DNA of 64,000 nt, from the NCBI RefSeq assembly GCF_002831585.1, contig NZ_CP025113.1, forward strand, positions 5,347,001-5,411,000, given 5' to 3'. The stretch is from Bradyrhizobium sp. SK17. GTDB lineage: Bacteria; Pseudomonadota; Alphaproteobacteria; Rhizobiales; Xanthobacteraceae. Shown here piece after piece: positions 49,406 to 58,427 of the stretch (positions are counted from its first letter, which is position 1; every line of letters starts with the position of its first letter). The position numbers were made by a program, and so were the translations under genes. The notes beneath the pieces are model-generated. The model made no database searches. It worked only from the letters and a program-made list of their open reading frames with translations, and was not told where the DNA came from.

Positions 49406-50425
49406 ATGAAGGCGGCAGTCCTGGAACGGCGCGGCGCGGACGGCGTGGTCTGGCGGGATTTCCCCGATCCCGTGCCGGCGGCCGGCGAGTCCGTGCTGAA
49501 AGTCGCAGCCGCGTCGGTCAATCGTGTCGATCTCTACATGCGCGATAATGGCAGCGGCATCACCCACGTTCTGCCGCAGGTGATGGGGGTCGAGGCCGCC
49601 GGCGAGGTCGTCGAGGCGGCTCCGGGCAGCGGCTTGAGGCCGGGCATGAAGGCCGTGCTGTTCTCCGAAGCCTTTTGCGGCAAGTGCCGCTATTGCCTGG
49701 CTGGCGACCAGCCGCTCTGCGAGAACGTCAGGATCATGGGTGAGCATCGCCATGGCGGCTTCGCCGACTACATCGCGATGCCCAGCCGTTGCTTCGTTCC
49801 CCTCCCCGACGACGCCGATCTCGTGGCCGCGGGTGCACTGATGACCGGCCATCTCACCGCCTGGCGCATGCTGTTCGGCAAACGCGCGCTGCAACCCGGC
49901 GAAAGCGTCATGATCGTCGGCATCGGCGGCGGCGTCGCGGTCGCCTGCCTGCAACTTGCCAAGCTGGTCGGCGCCCGCGCCTTCGTCACCTCCTCCAGCG
50001 ACGAGAAGCTCGCCAGAGCCGCAGCATTGGGAGCGGACGGCGGGGTCAATTATCGACGCGACGAGGTTTCGGCCGCCATCCAGCAGATGAGCGGCGGCGG
50101 GGTCGACATGGTGATCGACAGCGTCGGCGAAGCGAGTTGGGGACAATCGCTGCGTTCCCTGCGACGCGGCGGCCGTCTCGTCACCTGTGGCGCCACCACC
50201 GGCTCCAATCCACCGGCCGATCTGCAACGGGTGTTCATCCGCCAGCTTGAAATCTATGGCTCGACCGGCGGCAGCATCGGTGAATTCCGTCAATTGCTCG
50301 ACGTATTCAATCGCGGCCTAGTCAAGCCGGTGATCGATTGCTCATTCAAGATGTCGGACGCCCCTTCGGCGCTGGCGCGTCTCGCTTCGGGAGCGCAGTT
50401 CGGAAAGGTGTCGCTCGTGGCGTAG
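49406..50425 (+). CDS. Zinc-binding alcohol dehydrogenase / quinone oxidoreductase-like
   Basis: The 339-residue MDR protein has the structural-zinc cluster CGKCRYCLAGDQPLC, the Rossmann motif VMIVGIGGGVAVACLQLAKL and VDMVIDSVGEASWGQSL. GGGAGG precedes ATG 49406. Such enzymes oxidise alcohols or reduce enones with NAD(P)H. It is transcribed away from the acyl-CoA operon but shares its control region, so it is likely part of the same regulon. It is convergent with the Liv binding-protein gene. Confidence 0.85.
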   Translation: MKAAVLERRGADGVVWRDFPDPVPAAGESVLKVAAASVNRVDLYMRDNGSGITHVLPQVMGVEAAGEVVEAAPGSGLRPGMKAVLFSEAFCGKCRYCLAGDQPLCENVRIMGEHRHGGFADYIAMPSRCFVPLPDDADLVAAGALMTGHLTAWRMLFGKRALQPGESVMIVGIGGGVAVACLQLAKLVGARAFVTSSSDEKLARAAALGADGGVNYRRDEVSAAIQQMSGGGVDMVIDSVGEASWGQSLRSLRRGGRLVTCGATTGSNPPADLQRVFIRQLEIYGSTGGSIGEFRQLLDVFNRGLVKPVIDCSFKMSDAPSALARLASGAQFGKVSLVA

Positions 50426-50455
50426 CGAGGCGCCACGGGCGAAACGAGCCCGACG

Positions 50456-51673
50456 TCACATCTTGCAGGCTGGATCGACGGGCGCAATGATGTCCGCTCC
50501 CGGCTCGATCTTCTTGATCTGATAGGTCGGCTTGCCCTCCGGGCCCATCACGATCTGGCTGATCGCCATCCGCCGCGCCGTCTGATGATCGCCCGCGCGG
50601 ATCTCGACATCGCCCAGCACCGTTTCGGTCTTGAGGCCGGACAGCGCCGCGCGCACCGCGTTGATGTCGGTCGAATTCGCCTTCTGGAGCCCGGCTGCGA
50701 TCAGTTGGATCGCGGCATACTGGTCCGCACTGGTGTAAGGCGGCAGCTCGCCATTGTATTTCTCTTTGTACGCCTTCACGAAGGCTTCGGCCTGCGCGCC
50801 AGGGAAGCCAGCCACGAAGCCGATGTTCTGGTAGACGCCGAGCACCGTCTCGCCTTGCGCCGGCAAGGTTTGCGGGATCACGAAGGAGTTGCCCAGCACC
50901 ATCTTGTATTTCTTGAACAGGCCGAATTGGTGCTGCTGCTTGGCGAGATTGATGGCGTCGCTGCCAAAGATCGTGACGAACAGGCCCTCGGCGGGATCAG
51001 CCCCGAGCTCGGAAATCTTGGCGCCGAAATCCGGCGTGCCATTGGGTGAAAACAGGGTCTTTCCGATCGTTCCGCCCTGCGACGTCACCAGCGCCTTGAA
51101 CTTGTCGGCGGAATCGCGCCCGGCGGCATAGTCGACCGCGATGATGTCCCATTTCTTGATGCCCAGGTCCTTCAGGAACTCCCTGAACGTGCCCATGATC
51201 ATGGAGTCGTTGGCATTGACCCGGAAATAGTTCGGCGTGCAGTTCTTACCGGTCAGTCCGTCGGCATTCGCCATCACTTCCAGCATGATGGCCTTCAACG
51301 TCGGAAGCTTGGCCTGGAGGGCCGGCGTCACCGCCGACGTGTCCATACCGGTGATGAACATCGCGCCATCCTTCTGGACCGCGCGGGTGGCACCGTCCAC
51401 CGCGGTATCGGGCGTGCCGGGGTAGGAGATGAAGGTCGCTTCGAGCTTCTTGCCGGCCGCGCCGCCGGCGGCGTTGATCTGTTCGATCGCGAGGTTGACC
51501 GCCTTGACCTGGGTGTCTTTCAGGCCGGCGAGCGGTCCGCTGTCGATCAGCAGCACGCCGATCTTGACCGTGTCCTCAGCCAGCGCCGCGCTGCCGACGG
51601 CCAGCGCGATCGCGGCGCCGATCGTCGCCGCACGCAGGATTCCGAAAACCGACCCCACCGATGATGTCCTCAT
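50456..51673 (-). CDS. Branched-chain amino acid-type ABC transporter substrate-binding protein
   Basis: The 405-residue periplasmic protein has a Sec signal (FGILRAATIGAAIALAVGSA) and the Peripla_BP_6 fold: KIGVLLIDSGPLAGLKDTQV, INAAGGAAGKKLEATFISYP and DAINLAKQQHQFGLF. GGAGGGGAGC precedes the ATG. It is the last gene of the livHMGF order on this strand. Given the acyl-CoA ligase and dehydrogenase next door, the ligand is more likely a carboxylic or aromatic acid than an amino acid. Confidence 0.9.
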   Translation of the reverse strand: MRTSSVGSVFGILRAATIGAAIALAVGSAALAEDTVKIGVLLIDSGPLAGLKDTQVKAVNLAIEQINAAGGAAGKKLEATFISYPGTPDTAVDGATRAVQKDGAMFITGMDTSAVTPALQAKLPTLKAIMLEVMANADGLTGKNCTPNYFRVNANDSMIMGTFREFLKDLGIKKWDIIAVDYAAGRDSADKFKALVTSQGGTIGKTLFSPNGTPDFGAKISELGADPAEGLFVTIFGSDAINLAKQQHQFGLFKKYKMVLGNSFVIPQTLPAQGETVLGVYQNIGFVAGFPGAQAEAFVKAYKEKYNGELPPYTSADQYAAIQLIAAGLQKANSTDINAVRAALSGLKTETVLGDVEIRAGDHQTARRMAISQIVMGPEGKPTYQIKKIEPGADIIAPVDPACKM

Positions 51674-51692
51674 TGCTCCCCTCCTTCGTTTT

Positions 51693-52388
51693 TTAGAGCG
51701 CCATGAGCGCCTGATTCTCCGGTGCGCCGATGGCGGCGATCGCGCCTGTCCCGACGACCTCGCCCTTTGCCAGGATGACGAAGCGATCGGTGGCGCGCTT
51801 GACGAGGCTGAGGTGCTGCTCGACCACGAGCACGCCGGTCCCGGCGCCGCGGATGGTGTTGAGGGTGTCGACAAGACCGTCGATCAGAACCGGTGAAAGA
51901 CCCTCCGAAGGCTCGTCGAGCAGGATGAGGCTCGGGTTGGCCATCAAGGCCCGCCCGATCGCCAACATCTGCTGCTGGCCGCCGCTCAGCATGGTGCCGA
52001 GCCGATCGGCCCGCTCCTCGAGCACCGGAAACAACTGGTAGATGGTCTTCAAGGTCCAGTGCCCGGCCCGACCGGTCGACCGGCCCAGCAGCAGGTTCTC
52101 CTTGACGGTGAGGTTCGGCAGGATGCGTCGTCCCTGCGGCGCGATCGAGACGCCGAGCTTCGCGGCGGTGTAACCCGGCAGGCCGTCGATCCGACGATCA
52201 CGAACCCAGATCTCGCCGGATCGGATATTGGTCTCGCGAAACACGGAGAGCAGTAGCGTCGACTTGCCGGCCCCGTTGCGGCCGACCAGGGCCACCGACT
52301 CGCCCTCCTCGACCGTCAAGTCGATGCCACGCAGCACGGTCGACGCGCCATAGCCGGCAAACAGCGACTGGATCCGCAGCGCGCTCAT
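51693..52388 (-). CDS. livF: HAAT-type ABC transporter ATPase
   Basis: The 231-residue ATPase has Walker A GRNGAGKSTLLLSV, signature LSGGQQQMLAIGRAL, Walker B LILLDEPSEGLSPVLID and the H-loop VVEQHLS. The short length and Asp/Glu-rich C-terminus fit LivF. It overlaps livG by 4 nt. It works with LivG, LivH, LivM and the binding protein at 50456 to import the substrate. All motifs are intact. Confidence 0.9.
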   Translation of the reverse strand: MSALRIQSLFAGYGASTVLRGIDLTVEEGESVALVGRNGAGKSTLLLSVFRETNIRSGEIWVRDRRIDGLPGYTAAKLGVSIAPQGRRILPNLTVKENLLLGRSTGRAGHWTLKTIYQLFPVLEERADRLGTMLSGGQQQMLAIGRALMANPSLILLDEPSEGLSPVLIDGLVDTLNTIRGAGTGVLVVEQHLSLVKRATDRFVILAKGEVVGTGAIAAIGAPENQALMAL

Positions 52389-53083
52389 GCCGCGGTCCCC
52401 AGATACGCAGCGATGACGCGATGGTCGGCCCGGATCGCCTCCGGCGTCCCCGTCGCGAGGTGCCGTCCGAGATCGAGCACGGTGACCATGCCGCAGCAGG
52501 CGAACACCGCGTCGACATCGTGCTCGACCACCACGGCAGCAATCCTGCGTTCGCGAACGAGGTCGCGCACATGCTCGAACAGCCGCAGCGTCTCCACGGC
52601 GGAGAGACCGGCGCCCGGCTCATCCATTAACAGAAGCCGCGGACGGCCAATCAGCGCCAAGGCGACGTCGACCCGGCGCTGCACGCCGTAAGCGATGCGT
52701 CCGGCCTTCTGATCGAGAAAGCCGCCCAGATCCATAACCTCGATGACGTCATCGAGCTGGTCGTCGCCGAGATTCTGTGCGACGAGTTCGAGCTGGTCAC
52801 GCACGGCTAGGTCCTGGAAGATGCTGGTGCGCTGGAACGACCGTGCCATGCCCTGCCGGCGGCGCCAACTGATCGACCGATGCGTGATGTCCTCGCCGCA
52901 ATATCGAACGCGCCCCGATGTCGGCCGCCGCCGGCCGCAGATCGCGTCGAGCAGCGTGGACTTGCCGGCGCCGTTCGGGCCGATGATCCCGTGCAGCACA
53001 CCATCGCCGCGCACCGCGAGATCGACGTCGGTCAAGGCCTGCACCGAACCATAGCTCACCGACAGTTTCTCGATCGCGAGCAT
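52385..53083 (-). CDS. livG: HAAT-type ABC transporter ATPase with unusual signature loop
   Basis: The 232-residue ATPase has Walker A GPNGAGKSTLLDAI, Q-loop FQRTSIFQDL, Walker B LLLMDEPGAGLSAVE and H-loop VVEHDVDAV. The position of the usual LSxGQ motif reads AYGVQRRVDVALALIGR, so Ser/Gly of the signature are replaced. LivG homologues often have LPYGxQRRLEIA, so this may be a conservative variant. The upstream liv gene ends 1 nt before its start codon. Confidence 0.9.
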   Translation of the reverse strand: MLAIEKLSVSYGSVQALTDVDLAVRGDGVLHGIIGPNGAGKSTLLDAICGRRRPTSGRVRYCGEDITHRSISWRRRQGMARSFQRTSIFQDLAVRDQLELVAQNLGDDQLDDVIEVMDLGGFLDQKAGRIAYGVQRRVDVALALIGRPRLLLMDEPGAGLSAVETLRLFEHVRDLVRERRIAAVVVEHDVDAVFACCGMVTVLDLGRHLATGTPEAIRADHRVIAAYLGTAA

Positions 53084-53084
53084 G

Positions 53085-54101
53085 TCAGGACGCCTCCCGC
53101 CGCCGGCCGAGCCGTTTCGACAGGCCGGACAATCCGCCGACGACGCCGCGCGGGAACACGACGATGAAGAGCACGATCGCAATCCCGGTCAGCAGTTGCG
53201 TGAGCCCGCGCGCCCCGAACTCGTCCTGCGCAAAGGAGAAGATCAATCCGCCGAGGATTGGCCCGAGCGAACCGGCGATGCCGCCGATCAGCGCGGCCAC
53301 CAGCGTGTTTGTGCTCACCGACAGGCCAAGGCTCTCGGGCGAGACGAAACCGGCATTGAGCACGTGGAGGAAACCCGCAATGGCGGCCACGACGTTGACC
53401 AGCACATATCCGGTCAGCCGTGGGAGGAATGTGTTGAAGCCCGAGAACCGCATGCGTTCTTCGTTCTCCCGGATGGCACGCAGCACGGACCCGAGACGGG
53501 ACCGTGCGATCCCCCAGAACGCCAGTCCGATCAGCACGGTCACGATCCAGGCGAGTGACCAGAATTGAGCGGGATCGGCAAAACGCGCAGCCTCAATGCC
53601 GAGCACGGATCCGTTAATCCGTACGACCAGCCCGTCCGCTCCCCCGGTGTAGTCGCGCAATCCCTCGAGCAACACGGCGTGGCTGATCATCTCGCCGGCG
53701 GCGAGCGTCAGCATCATGAAGGCGAGAGGCTTGGTCCGCACGATCAGTGCCCCGAGCATGATGGCGTAGACGACCAGGATCAGGAATGCGACGCACAACG
53801 CGATGGTCGGTGTCAGCCCCCCGTCGCTCATGCCGATCGCGAACAGATATCCGGCGCCGCCATAGACGCTGGCTGCGCCGAGCGCCACCAGCCCGGCCTG
53901 GTTCATCAGGAAGGCGACGCTGAGCGCGAGTAACCCCAGCAGCAGACCCTCGCCGCCCAAACGCAGAACGAAATCGCTGGCGAGATAGGTCGGCACGACG
54001 GCGCCCACGCCGAGCCCGATCAGGCCGCCAAGGATGGCGAGCGATCGTCGCGGCAGCGGGCCGCCAAGCGTGGTCGCAGCTTCGTGCAGGTCGTCGGTCA
54101 T
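53085..54101 (-). CDS. livM: HAAT-type ABC transporter permease
   Basis: The 338-residue membrane protein has about eight to nine helices (AFLMNQAGLVALGAASVYGG; IALCVAFLILVVYAIMLGAL) and a late EAA-like loop (IRENEERMRFSGFNTFLPRL) typical of LivM. ATG 54101 is used. TTG 54116 overlapping the livH stop (TTGA) is a plausible alternative, since no strong ribosome binding site precedes the ATG. It forms the inner-membrane pore with LivH. Confidence 0.85.
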   Translation of the reverse strand: MTDDLHEAATTLGGPLPRRSLAILGGLIGLGVGAVVPTYLASDFVLRLGGEGLLLGLLALSVAFLMNQAGLVALGAASVYGGAGYLFAIGMSDGGLTPTIALCVAFLILVVYAIMLGALIVRTKPLAFMMLTLAAGEMISHAVLLEGLRDYTGGADGLVVRINGSVLGIEAARFADPAQFWSLAWIVTVLIGLAFWGIARSRLGSVLRAIRENEERMRFSGFNTFLPRLTGYVLVNVVAAIAGFLHVLNAGFVSPESLGLSVSTNTLVAALIGGIAGSLGPILGGLIFSFAQDEFGARGLTQLLTGIAIVLFIVVFPRGVVGGLSGLSKRLGRRREAS

Positions 54102-54112
54102 CGTGCCGTTGC

Positions 54113-54970
54113 TCAACCCAGCACCCTCCCGCGTCCGATGCCGCCCGGCGCAATCAACAGCACCACCATGAGCAGGATGTAAGGTACGAGCGATGCAAGA
54201 TTGGGCAGGAATACCGATCCCGCGACCTGGACGAATCCGAACAGCAAGGCCGCGATGATCGCGCCGCCGATGCTGCCGGTGCCGCCGATCACCACGATGA
54301 TCAGGCAGTTCACGATCATCACGACGTCCATGCCGGGATCGACCGACAGATACGGCCCGGCCAGCACGCCGGCGATGCCGGCAAATGCGGTGCTGAGGCT
54401 GGTCACCAGCAGGCTCAGGCGATCGGCATTGATCCCCATCATGCGCGCCACCGACGGATCCTGGCTGACCGCGCGCACATACAGGCCCGACGACGTGTAG
54501 CGAAGCCACAGGGCCAGCAACGCGCACGAGCCGAGCCCCATCACGATCAGGAAGAGCCGATAGACCGGGTAAGACAGGTTCAGGATCGTTACCGAACCGG
54601 ACAGGATGTTCGGCGCTTCGACGCTACGCGCCTCCCCGCCATAGACGTAGATGATGATCTGGCCGACGATGATGCCGAGCCCGAGCGTGACCAGCGCTAC
54701 CTCGATGTGCGAGCGGCGCTGCAGCGGCCGCAACGCCAGATACTCGAATGCGATCCCGAGCAGCGCCAGCAGGACCGGAACGAGCAGCAGCGCCAGCCAG
54801 AACCCGCCAACGAGGGCGATCGTGTAGCCGAGATAGGCGCCGAGCATGTAGATCGCGCCGTGGCCGAAATTGATCACGTCGCGCAGGCCGTAGATCAGGG
54901 CAAGTCCGCTCGACAGCATGATCAGCAGCGAGGCCAGCGCCAGCGAATTCGCGATCAACAGCGCGATCAC
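54113..54970 (-). CDS. livH: HAAT-type ABC transporter permease
   Basis: The 285-residue permease begins with SLALASLLIMLSSGLALIYG (first membrane helices). It carries VSQDPSVARMMGINADRLSL (EAA-like coupling segment) and ends with GGIGRGRVLG. It is the first gene of the liv operon, with the likely promoter in the 280-bp gap to the histidine phosphatase gene. It pairs with LivM and is of normal LivH length. Confidence 0.9.
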   Translation of the reverse strand: MIALLIANSLALASLLIMLSSGLALIYGLRDVINFGHGAIYMLGAYLGYTIALVGGFWLALLLVPVLLALLGIAFEYLALRPLQRRSHIEVALVTLGLGIIVGQIIIYVYGGEARSVEAPNILSGSVTILNLSYPVYRLFLIVMGLGSCALLALWLRYTSSGLYVRAVSQDPSVARMMGINADRLSLLVTSLSTAFAGIAGVLAGPYLSVDPGMDVVMIVNCLIIVVIGGTGSIGGAIIAALLFGFVQVAGSVFLPNLASLVPYILLMVVLLIAPGGIGRGRVLG

Positions 54971-55151
54971 GACCGCGCTTCCTTGTCACGATGCATCACC
55001 GGACGGCACATGCCTGTCCGATGCGCCGCCAGCCTGCGCGCTTGACCTCGCAAAGGGCCCTCCTGCCATTGCTCGGCACCGCGCGGCGGATACTTGATCG
55101 CGCCCGGCACCGGCCTTCAGCATTTCCCCGTCCTGGTGGACGTACTCGAGT

Positions 55152-55182
55152 TTGACACTCGATTAGTACACTGGCTTATCAT
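55152..55182 (+). promoter_or_regulatory. Candidate promoter of the histidine phosphatase gene
   Basis: TTGACA (55152-55157) is followed 18-19 bp later by TTATCA/TATCAT (55176-55182) in an A/T-rich patch about 70 bp upstream of ATG 55253. The -35 is consensus but the spacing is slightly long. ACTCGA and ACTGG are each repeated nearby, as regulator sites often are. Confidence 0.4.
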
Positions 55183-55252
55183 ATACTGGTATTCGCCGCA
55201 AATCCTAATCCGGGCCGTGCGCTGCGGCATCTCGCGCAGCCGCGGAGCAATC

Positions 55253-55846
55253 ATGACAAAGCTGATCCTGATCCGACATGGAATGCCCGACGAAGGCCAT
55301 CCGCTACGACCACACGATCCGCCGCTGAACGAAGTGGGCAAGAACCAGGCGGCGCAGCTCGCGGACCGGCTGGCGAACGAAGGCGTCGGCCGCATCGTCA
55401 GCAGTCCTCAGATGCGCGCGCAGGACACCGCGTCACCACTCGCGCAACGGCTCGACCTCGCAATCGAGACGATGGATGGCCTCGCAGAAGTCGACCTTTA
55501 CACGGACCGCTACCGCTCGCCGGAGACGATCAGGAAAGAGAATCCCGGACGCTGGGAAGAATTTCAGATCTCTCCGGCACGTTTCTTTGGACGAGACGAC
55601 GATGAATTCCGCGACGGAGTGTTGCGGGGATTCGCGGCGATCCTGGCCGATCCGAAACAGTCGACGATCGCGGTCTTCAGCCACGGAATGCCGATCAAGA
55701 CCGTGCTGCTCCACATTCTCGGCCTCACCACGGCCGTGAAATTCACCATCGGGCATTGCTCCGTGACGAGGGTGACCGGTGAGTCGATCGACGCGCTGCG
55801 GATCGAAAGCGTCAACGAGACACTGATTTCACCTCGCGCATCCTAG
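55253..55846 (+). CDS. Histidine phosphatase-family protein
   Basis: The 197-residue protein has LILIRHGMPDEG (RHG phosphohistidine motif), VSSPQMRAQDTASPLAQRLD, AEVDLY with the acid, and AVFSHGMPIK (second His), the full set of the phosphoglycerate-mutase-like superfamily. Start 55253 (MTKLIL) is preferred over the 53-codon-longer frame because it has the family N-terminus. The substrate is unknown; sugar phosphates or protein phosphohistidine are typical. A strong hairpin begins at its stop codon. Confidence 0.85.
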   Translation: MTKLILIRHGMPDEGHPLRPHDPPLNEVGKNQAAQLADRLANEGVGRIVSSPQMRAQDTASPLAQRLDLAIETMDGLAEVDLYTDRYRSPETIRKENPGRWEEFQISPARFFGRDDDEFRDGVLRGFAAILADPKQSTIAVFSHGMPIKTVLLHILGLTTAVKFTIGHCSVTRVTGESIDALRIESVNETLISPRAS

Positions 55847-55881
55847 AGCCCCGTTCTGATAGAATCGGAACGGGGCTCTAG
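55843..55881. terminator. Perfect 14-bp hairpin at the stop of the histidine phosphatase gene
   Basis: CTAGAGCCCCGTTC (55843-55856) pairs perfectly with GAACGGGGCTCTAG (55868-55881), and the TAG stop is inside the left arm. The loop is 11 nt. The same GAGCCCCGTTC/GAACGGGGCTC word is a frequent Bradyrhizobium intergenic repeat and may act as a bidirectional terminator. Confidence 0.75.
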
Positions 55882-55895
55882 GTCCTTGTCTTGAC

Positions 55896-55939
55896 GCGTT
55901 TTCTTCACGCGAACCGGTACCCACTTCGCTCGAAAACGC
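55896..55939. repeat. Bradyrhizobium/Rhodopseudomonas-type intergenic repeat element
   Basis: The element is bounded by GCGTTTTC (55896-55903) and GAAAACGC (55932-55939), exact inverted repeats, with CTTCACGCGAACCGG and CCACTTCGCTCG between. I recognise this word as a widespread repeat in Bradyrhizobium-group genomes, usually placed between genes. Confidence 0.75.
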
Positions 55940-55975
55940 TCCAGCGATCGGCGAGACCGGATCGACCGCCTTCCG

Positions 55976-56980
55976 TCAGCTGGTGATCGCGGGGATGCGG
56001 TCAGTCCAGCGGCGGCCGCGCAAGCGGGCATCGACGGCAAGCGAATGGTTTTCCTGGGCGGAGCCATGACCGATCCGTCCGTCGAGCTCCCATCTGATCA
56101 AGCCGATCCAGCAGATCGCATTTCCATAAGCGCGCCAGGGTGCGCCGGCGAGCGGAACACCGCGCAGTTGATGCTTGCGGCCACGCTGGTCCGTCACCAG
56201 GGCATCGATCACGATCGGCGTGATGCCGAGCCGCGTCATCGTCATCTCGACATTCATGATCGCCATCACCTCGCCGTTGTCGAGCAGATAGCCATGGGCA
56301 AAGCGCTGGTCCTCGCCGGCCGGCTTCTCGGGATCCAGATGCATGTGGAAACGAAACCCGAGGGATTCGCCAAACTGGGCCCAAAGCGAATTCATCGGCG
56401 GGATCTCCAGTTCCGGCCGCGGACCCCAGCTATGGTTCATCCTGTCGACGATATCGATCGAGTATTCCCTGCCGCGCAGCTTCAGCGTGCCTTTGAAGCG
56501 GCCGTGCATGTCGTAATGGCCCTTGTAGCCGCTCCCCATCGACGTCCGCGCCAGCCGTTCCTGCTCGGTCTTGCCGGCGAGCGGGTTCTGGTCGGGATCG
56601 TGGATATCGAACGGATCCATGATCCCGACGATATCCATGTGCAACTCGGTGCCCTCGCGGCCGACATAGTCGATGCGATAATCGCGGGGCGGCTTGACGG
56701 CCTTCACGCTCAGCCCGTTTGGACCGTGAATGTGCGAGAATCGTTCCGGCGCCGGAAGGTGGAAGCGGGTGTCGACATACAACGCCTCGAACTCGGTCTC
56801 GCTGACGGCGCCGATGAAGCGCACGTCGTTCTGCATGCAGCCAAGAACGGGACGCACGCAGACATAGATGTGACCAAAGATGCGTTCTTCGGGAATTGAC
56901 ACCGGCAGGTAGTACGTCTCTCCCCAGGTGTAATCATCCTTGTCGGTGAAGTGATATTCGAGATCCTGCGCAGTGATCAT
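55976..56980 (-). CDS. DUF7064-like lipocalin-type protein of unknown function
   Basis: This 334-residue soluble protein is beta-rich, with FGHIYVCVRPVLGCMQNDV, GYKGHYDMHGRFKGTLKLRG, IDIVDRMNHSWGPRPE and RFHMHLDPEKPAGEDQRFAH. The pattern resembles AttH/CrtC-like lipocalin-fold proteins (DUF7064/7065), which bind or hydrate hydrophobic molecules. No enzyme activity is established for this group. It is the last gene of the phosphotransferase-MFS unit on this strand, so a role in that catabolic module is likely. Confidence 0.65.
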   Translation of the reverse strand: MITAQDLEYHFTDKDDYTWGETYYLPVSIPEERIFGHIYVCVRPVLGCMQNDVRFIGAVSETEFEALYVDTRFHLPAPERFSHIHGPNGLSVKAVKPPRDYRIDYVGREGTELHMDIVGIMDPFDIHDPDQNPLAGKTEQERLARTSMGSGYKGHYDMHGRFKGTLKLRGREYSIDIVDRMNHSWGPRPELEIPPMNSLWAQFGESLGFRFHMHLDPEKPAGEDQRFAHGYLLDNGEVMAIMNVEMTMTRLGITPIVIDALVTDQRGRKHQLRGVPLAGAPWRAYGNAICWIGLIRWELDGRIGHGSAQENHSLAVDARLRGRRWTDRIPAITS

Positions 56981-57025
56981 TGGATTTTCCCTTCGCTTCG
57001 GCCGGCTCCGTCGCCCGGCACGGTT

Positions 57026-58317
57026 TCATGCATCGGATTTCTTGAAGCAGACCGACATGAGGACACCCGAGATCGCGACACTGGCCGCGATGACGTACAT
57101 GCCAAGGACGGTCGAACCGGTCGCGTCGGTGATCAGGCCCAGCATGTAGGGGCTGACAAAGCCGCCGAGATTCCCGATCGAATTGATGGTTGCGAAGCCG
57201 ACCGCCGCGGCGCCCCCGATGTAGATGCGGGCAAGGTTGGCCCAGAACACGGTCGATGCAGCCAGGATACCGACCGCCGCCATTGTCAGGCCGAACAGCG
57301 ACAGCGGAACGCTCGCGCTGAAATATGCACTCATCGCGAACCCGATCGCGGTCATCAGGATGGCGATCGTCCGCACCGCGCCCCTGCGCCCGGGGCATCG
57401 GAAAACGGTCCGACGAAGACGACTGCGAGACCGGCGGCGAGCCAGGGCAAAGCCGACAGCCAGCCGATCGTCATGGTGTCGGAGATCCCCGCCTGCTTGA
57501 TCAATTGCGGCAGCCAGAACGCGATGCCGTAATAGCCGATCAGCAGGCAGAAATAGGCCAGGCACGCCAGCAGCGTTTCCGGCTTGCGCAGCGCATCCTT
57601 GTAAGTGTGCGCACCCGCCGTCTTCGCGAGCGCGGCGACCGCATCCTGCGCGACCCGCTTCTCATCGTCGGTCAACCACTTGGCATCCCCGATATCGTTC
57701 GCCAGGCCGAACACGATCAACGGCGCGACAAGGACGGTCAGCGCACCTTCGATCGCGAACAACCATTGCCAGCCGGAGCATCCGGCCACGCCGTGGAACA
57801 GCGTCATGATCAGGCCGGAGAGCGGCCCCGCCGCGACAAAGGCGATCGGCACCGAGACCCAGTAGAGCGAGTTGAAGCGGCCGCGCTGGCTATCCGGAAC
57901 CCATTGCGACAGATACAGCATGACACCCGGCGCAGTCCCCGCCTCGGCCGCGCCGATCACGAAGCGCAGGACATAGAACCAGGTCGTGTCCGTCACGAAA
58001 GCCAACGCGATCGTGGCCATGCCCCAGGTCAGGACGATGCGGGCAAACCAGATCTTGGCGCCCACCTTCTGCAAGGCAACATTGCTTGGAATCTCGAACA
58101 GGAAATAGCCGATGAAGAAGATGCCGGCGCCAAGGCCATAGGCGGCATTGCTGAAACCCAACTCCTGCCGCATCTGCAAGGCGGCAAATCCGACATTGGC
58201 CCGGTCGAGATTGGCAAAGAAGAAGATCAGGATGAGGATCGGAACGATCCGCCACGCGATCTTGGTGTAGAGCCGGTCCACGGTTACGACTGGACCTACG
58301 GCAGTTACTGTCGTCAT
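57026..58317 (-). pseudogene. MFS transporter (anion:cation symporter type), frameshifted
   Basis: The N-terminal part (RIVPILILIFFFANLDRANV through IKQAGISDTMTIGWLSALPW and FVGPFSDAPG) and the C-terminal part (GAVRTIAILMTAIGFAMSAY to ISGVLMSVCFKKSDA) are in different frames. Adding one base at the run near 57389-57395 restores DAPGRRGAVRTI, the conserved D-x-x-x-R-R loop of MFS carriers, and a 430-residue protein. It resembles aromatic/hexuronate ACS transporters and would import a carboxylate. As written it is interrupted. An under-called C run is the simplest cause. Confidence 0.8.
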
Positions 58318-58427
58318 TGATATTCCCCCACGCGGCCCTCTCGCCTGGCAATGCGCCACGCTGGTTGGCTCGCTCCCCTGTGAAAGCCGGCATGCGGACG
58401 TGTCAGACCGGCGTCTGCGGCTCGCAT

